Below are positions 7,349-11,102 of a stretch of 11,102 nucleotides of DNA, piece by piece. Within the stretch, counting starts at the first letter, position 1. The number at the start of each line of letters is the position of its first letter. Below the pieces are notes generated by a model that was not told the origin of the DNA, ran no database searches, and saw only the letters and a program-made list of their open reading frames with translations. The stretch is from an uncultured Chlorobiota bacterium (GTDB taxonomy: Bacteria > Bacteroidota > Kapaibacteriia > OLB7). Position numbers and translations under genes: made by a program. The stretch is from positions 1 to 11,102 of the forward strand of contig CAMLOB010000081.1 in NCBI GenBank assembly GCA_946481475.1, given 5' to 3'.

Positions 7349-8746
7349 ATGCCATCACCCTTTTCGATTCTGAAGCATATGCTGAAAACAGATCCTCCAT
7401 ACCGTACTCTCGTCGGACGGATGGCCGGGATAACTCTCTGGCTCTGTCTTCTGCTTTCCCTGCCCGTTTCGGCACAACCGCAACAACGTTCTGCAACCTC
7501 CGCCGATTCCACAGATGAACGTCTGAAGTCAACGGCCGTTCTGACGATTGATTCCGCTCTCCGCGTCTCCGTCCGCAACATCGACATCACCAGATTTCCC
7601 AAGGTCGGCATCATCTTCGACGTATTCGACAGGGAACACAACTTTATCGATACGCTGAAGAAAAGCGATATCGTCATCACGGAGAATCAGGCGGAACAGG
7701 AGGTAATCGATCTCTCGCTGATTACCAGCAACAACCGGGTTCCGGTTGACTTTGTCTTTGTGATCGATCACACCGGCAGCATGCGTGACGAGATCGATGC
7801 GGTGAAGGCAAATATCGACGAGTTCACCACACGTCTGGCCGCTAAAGGGATTGACTACCGCCTGGGACTGATCGTCTTTGACGACAACGTGGCCGCACGT
7901 CACTGGATGACCGATGATATCGAGGAGTTCAAGAGATGGATCGGTGCCATTGAAGTAGGTGGAGGAGGGGACAAAGCGGAAAATGCGCTGGAAGGATTGC
8001 GGGCCGTTACCGGCATGAACTTCCGTTCAAGCGCAAACCGGGTGGCCATTCTGGTGACCGATGCCCCCTATCACCGGTATAACGAAAACGGATTCGGTCG
8101 GACCCGCTATACCGAACAGACAATCGGTGTGGTGCTCGAACGGCAGGACATTCGTGTTTTCAACATCGTCGATCTCTCCATCAAGGGATACAATGAAATC
8201 TCCGACCGGACCGGAGGGCGGACATTTGATATTACCCAGCCGTTTGCAAAGATTCTGAACGACTTTATCGAGACGATGACCTCCCTCTACAACGCGACCT
8301 ATCGTTCCCGTGCTGATCTGATTCCCGATTCGATCGAAGTGGAACTGCGTATCCCCGGCAGCGGTCATGTTTCCCGCAAGAGCTTTGCCGTGCTGGAGGT
8401 GGGACGAAAACTGGTTCTGGACAATATCCACTTTGCCTACAATCGCTACGATATTGAGCGGGAATCGATGCCGGAACTCGATTATCTGGTGACGCTGATG
8501 AAGGCGCGCCCGACTCTCAGAATCAAGATCGAGGGGCATACCGACGATCAGGGAGAAGAGACCTACAACCAGCGTCTGTCGCGACTGCGGGCCGAGTCGG
8601 TGAAGAGGTATATGGTCAATAAAGGGATCGAATCCGACAGGCTTTTCACCATCGGCTACGGCGAATCGAAACCGACGGCCAGGAATGATACCGAAGAGAA
8701 TCGCCGCCTGAACCGACGGACGGAGTTTATCATTCTGCAGAAGTAA
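7349..8746 (+). CDS. Exported VWA domain + OmpA-like peptidoglycan-binding protein
   Basis: 465 residues; stop TAA at 8744-8746. The ATG at 7349 gives a long n-region; in-frame ATGs at 7379 and 7421 would give more ordinary signal peptides, so the start is uncertain. The hydrophobic core (residues 27-40) is cleaved at VSA|Q43. A beta-sandwich-like region (about 60-130) precedes a VWA domain (about 131-310) with the MIDAS motif DHTGS (Asp140, Thr142, Ser144) and a later VTDAPYH (Asp238). The C-terminus (about 355-465) is an OmpA-like domain: GHTDDQG (396-402), YNQRLSRLRAESV (406-418), GYGESKP and NRRTEF. Asp399 and Arg414 fit the Asp/Arg pair that holds diaminopimelate in OmpA-type domains. 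It should tether to peptidoglycan while the VWA part binds a protein partner through a metal ion. It has its own unit after the terminator at 7216-7265. The domain calls are strong; the partner is unknown. Confidence 0.93.
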   Translation: MPSPFSILKHMLKTDPPYRTLVGRMAGITLWLCLLLSLPVSAQPQQRSATSADSTDERLKSTAVLTIDSALRVSVRNIDITRFPKVGIIFDVFDREHNFIDTLKKSDIVITENQAEQEVIDLSLITSNNRVPVDFVFVIDHTGSMRDEIDAVKANIDEFTTRLAAKGIDYRLGLIVFDDNVAARHWMTDDIEEFKRWIGAIEVGGGGDKAENALEGLRAVTGMNFRSSANRVAILVTDAPYHRYNENGFGRTRYTEQTIGVVLERQDIRVFNIVDLSIKGYNEISDRTGGRTFDITQPFAKILNDFIETMTSLYNATYRSRADLIPDSIEVELRIPGSGHVSRKSFAVLEVGRKLVLDNIHFAYNRYDIERESMPELDYLVTLMKARPTLRIKIEGHTDDQGEETYNQRLSRLRAESVKRYMVNKGIESDRLFTIGYGESKPTARNDTEENRRLNRRTEFIILQK

Positions 8747-8825
8747 GACCGGGAATTTTCGATTTTCGAAGTGCGATTGACGAATGCGTGAAGGGTGCTC
8801 TGTGAATCCCGCATTGTCCATCGTT

Positions 8826-8843
8826 CTTTCCGGAGGGAAAGTT
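8826..8843. terminator. Weak hairpin between convergent genes
   Basis: CTTTCC (8826-8831) and GGAAAG (8836-8841) pair around GGAG, followed by only TT. It is the best hairpin candidate for ending the VWA-OmpA transcript, but too short to be confident. Confidence 0.25.
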
Positions 8844-8926
8844 CTATCGTGAGAGTCTCGATTTGCGAAGTGCGATCGTAGAATCCCGATTCGTCAATCA
8901 CATTTCGTAAATCGCCATTCATCATT

Positions 8927-8958
8927 CGTCAGTTGCCTCTGGCGTCAGTTGCTCCTGG
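8927..8958 (+). repeat. 16-nt tandem duplication
   Basis: CGTCAGTTGCCTCTGG (8927-8942) is followed directly by CGTCAGTTGCTCCTGG (8943-8958), 14 of 16 identical. The first copy starts inside a word of the surrounding degenerate repeat family. Confidence 0.7.
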
Positions 8959-9045
8959 CTCCCGACTAATGAGCTCCCCCACAACCATCCAACAATTAAA
9001 CTATTCAACCTCATCAACTTTTTCCTACTCGTCAATCGAAAATCG

Positions 9046-9693
9046 TCATTCGCACTTCACCCCTCTCTGCAGGCTCTCCCTCAATCGCGTTCCTCTCCGT
9101 CCGATCTCCTCAAGCCTCTCCGGCAGACTTCCGACATCCGGCGTCAGCCACGATCCGACATTCAGGATAGAGGCTCCGGCTTCCAGTAACTTCGGCCCGG
9201 TCACATCGGTTATTCCTCCGGAAGGGGCCAGAAGAAGGTGGGGAAGGGGACCGAGCAGGGAGCGAATGTAGGCCTGGCCGTTCTCCGGCATCGGAAAGAT
9301 TTTCAGGAGATCGGCTCCGGTCGTCCAGGCAGTGTAAAGTTCGTTCGGGGTCAGTCCTCCCGGCATGGCTACACAGTCGGCTTCGTGGGCCGCGGCAATC
9401 AACATCGGGTCGAGACATGGGCTGGCATAGAACCGTGCTCCGGCGGCGAATACCTCCTCTCCCTGTCCTGCATCCATCAGGCTCCCGGCGCCGATCAACA
9501 GACCTTCTTCGGCTGCAAGGTGCTCAATCAGTTCGAGCGCACCGGGTGTGGTCAGGGTGATCTCGATGCCGGTAATGCCGCAGGCGCGCAACACTTCCAC
9601 AATCGGCGGTACGTCATCAGGGTTCTTTTCCCGAACGACCGCAACGATCCGATCGTTCAGCATCATCTGCAAGGCTTGCTCTCTCTGGCTCAT
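9046..9693 (-). CDS. eda: KDPG/KHG-type aldolase (2-dehydro-3-deoxy-6-phosphogluconate aldolase family)
   Basis: 215 residues, the usual length for the family; ATG at 9693-9691, stop TGA at 9048-9046, no clear Shine-Dalgarno. The family cleaves 2-keto-3-deoxy-6-phosphogluconate to pyruvate and glyceraldehyde 3-phosphate (Entner-Doudoroff) and/or 4-hydroxy-2-oxoglutarate, in the cytoplasm. Visible landmarks are IEITLTTPGAL with Glu44 (E. coli Glu45), GAGS (68-71), SPCLDP (91-96), PGGLTPNEL (111-119), DLLKIFP with the Schiff-base Lys131 (E. coli Lys133), APSGGI (156-161) and NVGSWLT (178-184). The residue aligned with E. coli Arg49 is Thr48, so substrate preference may differ; I believe TLTTP forms also occur in other members. 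No sugar-kinase or dehydratase gene is adjacent. The last codons lie within the downstream repeat family. It is the only minus-strand gene here, convergent with the VWA-OmpA gene and divergent from the next. Family is certain; substrate and symbol are provisional. Confidence 0.9.
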   Translation of the reverse strand: MSQREQALQMMLNDRIVAVVREKNPDDVPPIVEVLRACGITGIEITLTTPGALELIEHLAAEEGLLIGAGSLMDAGQGEEVFAAGARFYASPCLDPMLIAAAHEADCVAMPGGLTPNELYTAWTTGADLLKIFPMPENGQAYIRSLLGPLPHLLLAPSGGITDVTGPKLLEAGASILNVGSWLTPDVGSLPERLEEIGRRGTRLRESLQRGVKCE

Positions 9694-9784
9694 AGCGGAA
9701 AAGGATTCGGGAACGGAGAAACAAATTCCATCAAGCGGTGTATGTTGGCACCGGTTCGGAAGAAATATCGCTTATCCATACGAC
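9694..9784. promoter_or_regulatory. Short divergent promoter region
   Basis: These 91 bases separate the start codons of the aldolase (minus) and the beta-propeller gene (plus), so promoters for both must lie in or near them. Plus-strand TATGTTGG (9741-9748) weakly resembles a Bacteroidota -7 box, but I see no matching upstream TTTG. No operator-like palindrome stands out. Confidence 0.35.
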
Positions 9785-11102
9785 ATGACATTCACTACAC
9801 TTCGCTGCGTTGCCCTGGCGGCAACGGTTTTTCTGTTCGCGGCACTCACATCCCGCGCCCAGGAGACGGTTCACTACAACACCACACTCTACGATACCCT
9901 GAATCCCCTGCCGGGTGCCGGACGCTACTCCGCTCTGTGGGGATATACCGCCCCGGGTGGAAGGGAGTATGCCTTGCTCGGCGGATTTACCGGTACGCAC
10001 ATCATCGACATTTCCCAGAAACCGGTCAAGGAAGTCGCCTTTATCCCCGGGCCCCGCAGCGGGTGGCGGGAGATGAAGACTTACGGACCGTACGCCTATG
10101 TCGTCAGCGAGGGGGGAGGGGGATTGCAGATTATCGACCTGCGCAATCTTCCCGAGAGCGCTTCGGAGATCAAATCGGATATGACCGTCTTCCGGACCGG
10201 GCATACGATCACGCAGGAGGGGGACTGGCTCTACGTCCACGGCTCGAACGTCGAGGCCGGAGCAAATCAGGGGACGCTGATCTTCAACGTTGCCGATGAT
10301 CCCCTCAATCCCGTTCTGGTCGGTCAGTACGATCGGGGATATGTCCACGATGCCACAATCAGAAACGACACGATGTACGCGGCGATGATCAACAACGGTC
10401 GCCTCGACATTGTCTATCTGGGTGAGGATCGTCTCGATCCCCAACTTGTGACCGACATCACCTATCCCGGAGCCGGAACGCACAACGCCGATCTGACGGT
10501 CGATGGCCGTTACGTGATGACGACCGACGAAGTGAACTTCACGCCGAAAACCCTGAAAGTCTGGGATCTGGCCGATATCGACGACATCGTAAAGGTTGCC
10601 GACTGGACACCGGCTCCGGGGGAGACGATTCACAACATCCATATCAAGGGGACCGTGGCCTATATCGCCTGGTATACGGCCGGTACCCGCATCGTTGATA
10701 TTTCCGATCCCCTTAACCCTGTGGAGATCGGTTTCTATGATATGTTTCCCGGCAGCTCATCGGCGACGATCGGCAACTGGGAGGTCTATCCCTACTTCGA
10801 AAGCGGCAGGATCATCTCCAGCGACATGACGACCGGACTTCACGTCTTCACTTTCGACGGTGCAAAGAAGGGATTCGTCAACGGAACCGTCCGCGATTCG
10901 GTGACCGGCGAGCCGCTGGCGGATGTCGTGATCGATCTTCCCGGGCTGGGACGAAGCGTCACGACCGATGCCGAAGGACATTTTCAGGTGCTGGCGGCCG
11001 AGGGGGAGACCGGCTTTGAGGCGCGGTTGCTGAATTACAGACTGAAGACCGGAGAGTTCATCCTCTCCAGCGACGGCACAGAAGTGGAGATCCTTCTCTC
11101 TC
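9785..11102 (+). CDS. Choice-of-anchor B / LVIVD beta-propeller secreted protein, 3'-truncated by the window
   Basis: The frame opens with ATG at 9785 and runs without a stop to the window end (439 codons). The signal peptide is cleaved at SRA|Q26. Residues 47-120 fit the choice-of-anchor B family closely: YSALWGYTAPGGREYALLGG, THIIDIS, GWREMKTYGPYAYVVSEG, GLQIIDL. Later blades carry LVIVD-like strands, for example GTRIVDISDPLNPVEIGFY (300-318). Histidines start consecutive blades at 140, 188, 233 and 283, each followed by a strand and a turn. From residue 363 a carboxypeptidase-regulatory-like domain begins (VNGTVRDSVTGEPLADVVIDL pattern), continuing to the edge. Members are extracellular and end in varied anchors; in Bacteroidota often a type IX sorting domain, which would lie beyond the window. 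No ligand or enzyme activity is established to my knowledge. Transcribed divergently from the aldolase. The fold and family are well supported; the role is unknown. Confidence 0.9.
   Translation, partial: MTFTTLRCVALAATVFLFAALTSRAQETVHYNTTLYDTLNPLPGAGRYSALWGYTAPGGREYALLGGFTGTHIIDISQKPVKEVAFIPGPRSGWREMKTYGPYAYVVSEGGGGLQIIDLRNLPESASEIKSDMTVFRTGHTITQEGDWLYVHGSNVEAGANQGTLIFNVADDPLNPVLVGQYDRGYVHDATIRNDTMYAAMINNGRLDIVYLGEDRLDPQLVTDITYPGAGTHNADLTVDGRYVMTTDEVNFTPKTLKVWDLADIDDIVKVADWTPAPGETIHNIHIKGTVAYIAWYTAGTRIVDISDPLNPVEIGFYDMFPGSSSATIGNWEVYPYFESGRIISSDMTTGLHVFTFDGAKKGFVNGTVRDSVTGEPLADVVIDLPGLGRSVTTDAEGHFQVLAAEGETGFEARLLNYRLKTGEFILSSDGTEVEILLS

Larger units (their letters stand above)
8759..9060. 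repeat. Degenerate short-word repeat cluster in the convergent intergenic gap
   Basis: Several diverged copies of one word occur in both orientations. TCGATTTTCGAAGTGCGAT (8759-8777) and TCGATTTGCGAAGTGCGAT (8858-8876) match at 18 of 19 bases. CGAAGTGCGATTGACGAAT (8767-8785) matches the reverse complement of 8889-8907 at 17 of 19. The reverse complement of 9050-9060 (GTGAAGTGCGA) gives a further inverted copy, with related words (GATTTTCGATTGACGA) beside it at 9031-9046. The last copy runs into the 3' end of the aldolase gene. Otherwise the gap 8747-9045 holds no gene. Spacing is irregular and there are no unique spacers of constant size, so it is not CRISPR. Confidence 0.65.

Noticed and set aside
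8759..9060. CRISPR array
   Set aside because: The repeated words are degenerate, in both orientations and irregularly spaced, with no constant-size unique spacers and no cas gene nearby.
9238..10299. 353-codon plus-strand frame overlapping the aldolase and the propeller gene
   Set aside because: It crosses two well-supported genes in other frames and its translation has no coherent family signature.
9731..10642. 303-codon minus-strand frame
   Set aside because: It is antisense to the choice-of-anchor B gene, whose plus-strand frame shows clear family motifs throughout.

Overview
The window reads as a cell-envelope locus from a Gram-negative bacterium of moderately high GC (my estimate by eye is mid-50s percent). 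The best guess is the Bacteroidota / FCB superphylum; I cannot name a genus. Three things point there. All four predicted signal peptides end in Ala followed directly by Gln (ASA|Q, ASA|Q, VSA|Q, SRA|Q), which is the 'Q-rule' of Bacteroidota signal peptidase I substrates. Most starts lack a clear Shine-Dalgarno sequence. The secreted protein families are ones common in that group (DUF3857/transglutaminase, VWA-OmpA, choice-of-anchor B).

Layout: (1) 1-1272, the C-terminal part of a DUF3857/transglutaminase-like protein, ending in a hairpin whose loop holds the stop codon. (2) 1273-1752, an AT-richer gap with a promoter candidate but no convincing gene. (3) 1753-7061, three consecutive same-strand envelope genes: a protein with one N-terminal membrane helix and a large periplasmic part, then two exported proteins with beta-rich C-terminal halves that resemble each other at both ends. 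They are followed by two stem-loops, the second a classical intrinsic terminator. (4) 7349-8746, an exported VWA + OmpA-like peptidoglycan-binding protein. (5) 8747-9045, a convergent gap filled by a degenerate repeat family that also supplies the stop codon of the next gene. (6) 9046-9693 on the minus strand, a KDPG/KHG-type aldolase. (7) From 9785 to the window end, a choice-of-anchor B / LVIVD beta-propeller protein with a carboxypeptidase-regulatory-like domain, cut by the window edge.

The three genes at 1753-7061, perhaps with the VWA-OmpA gene, are the likely undescribed system. The first has the overall architecture of GldM/PorM, the periplasmic shaft of the type IX secretion / gliding motor. 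The second carries near its mature N-terminus a short DD-x-x-W-S segment that recalls GldN, and gldM-gldN is the canonical gene order. Both resemblances are distant and are my inference. The conservative reading is a trans-envelope assembly of one inner-membrane-anchored periplasmic protein, two paralogous outer-membrane barrel candidates and a peptidoglycan-binding protein.
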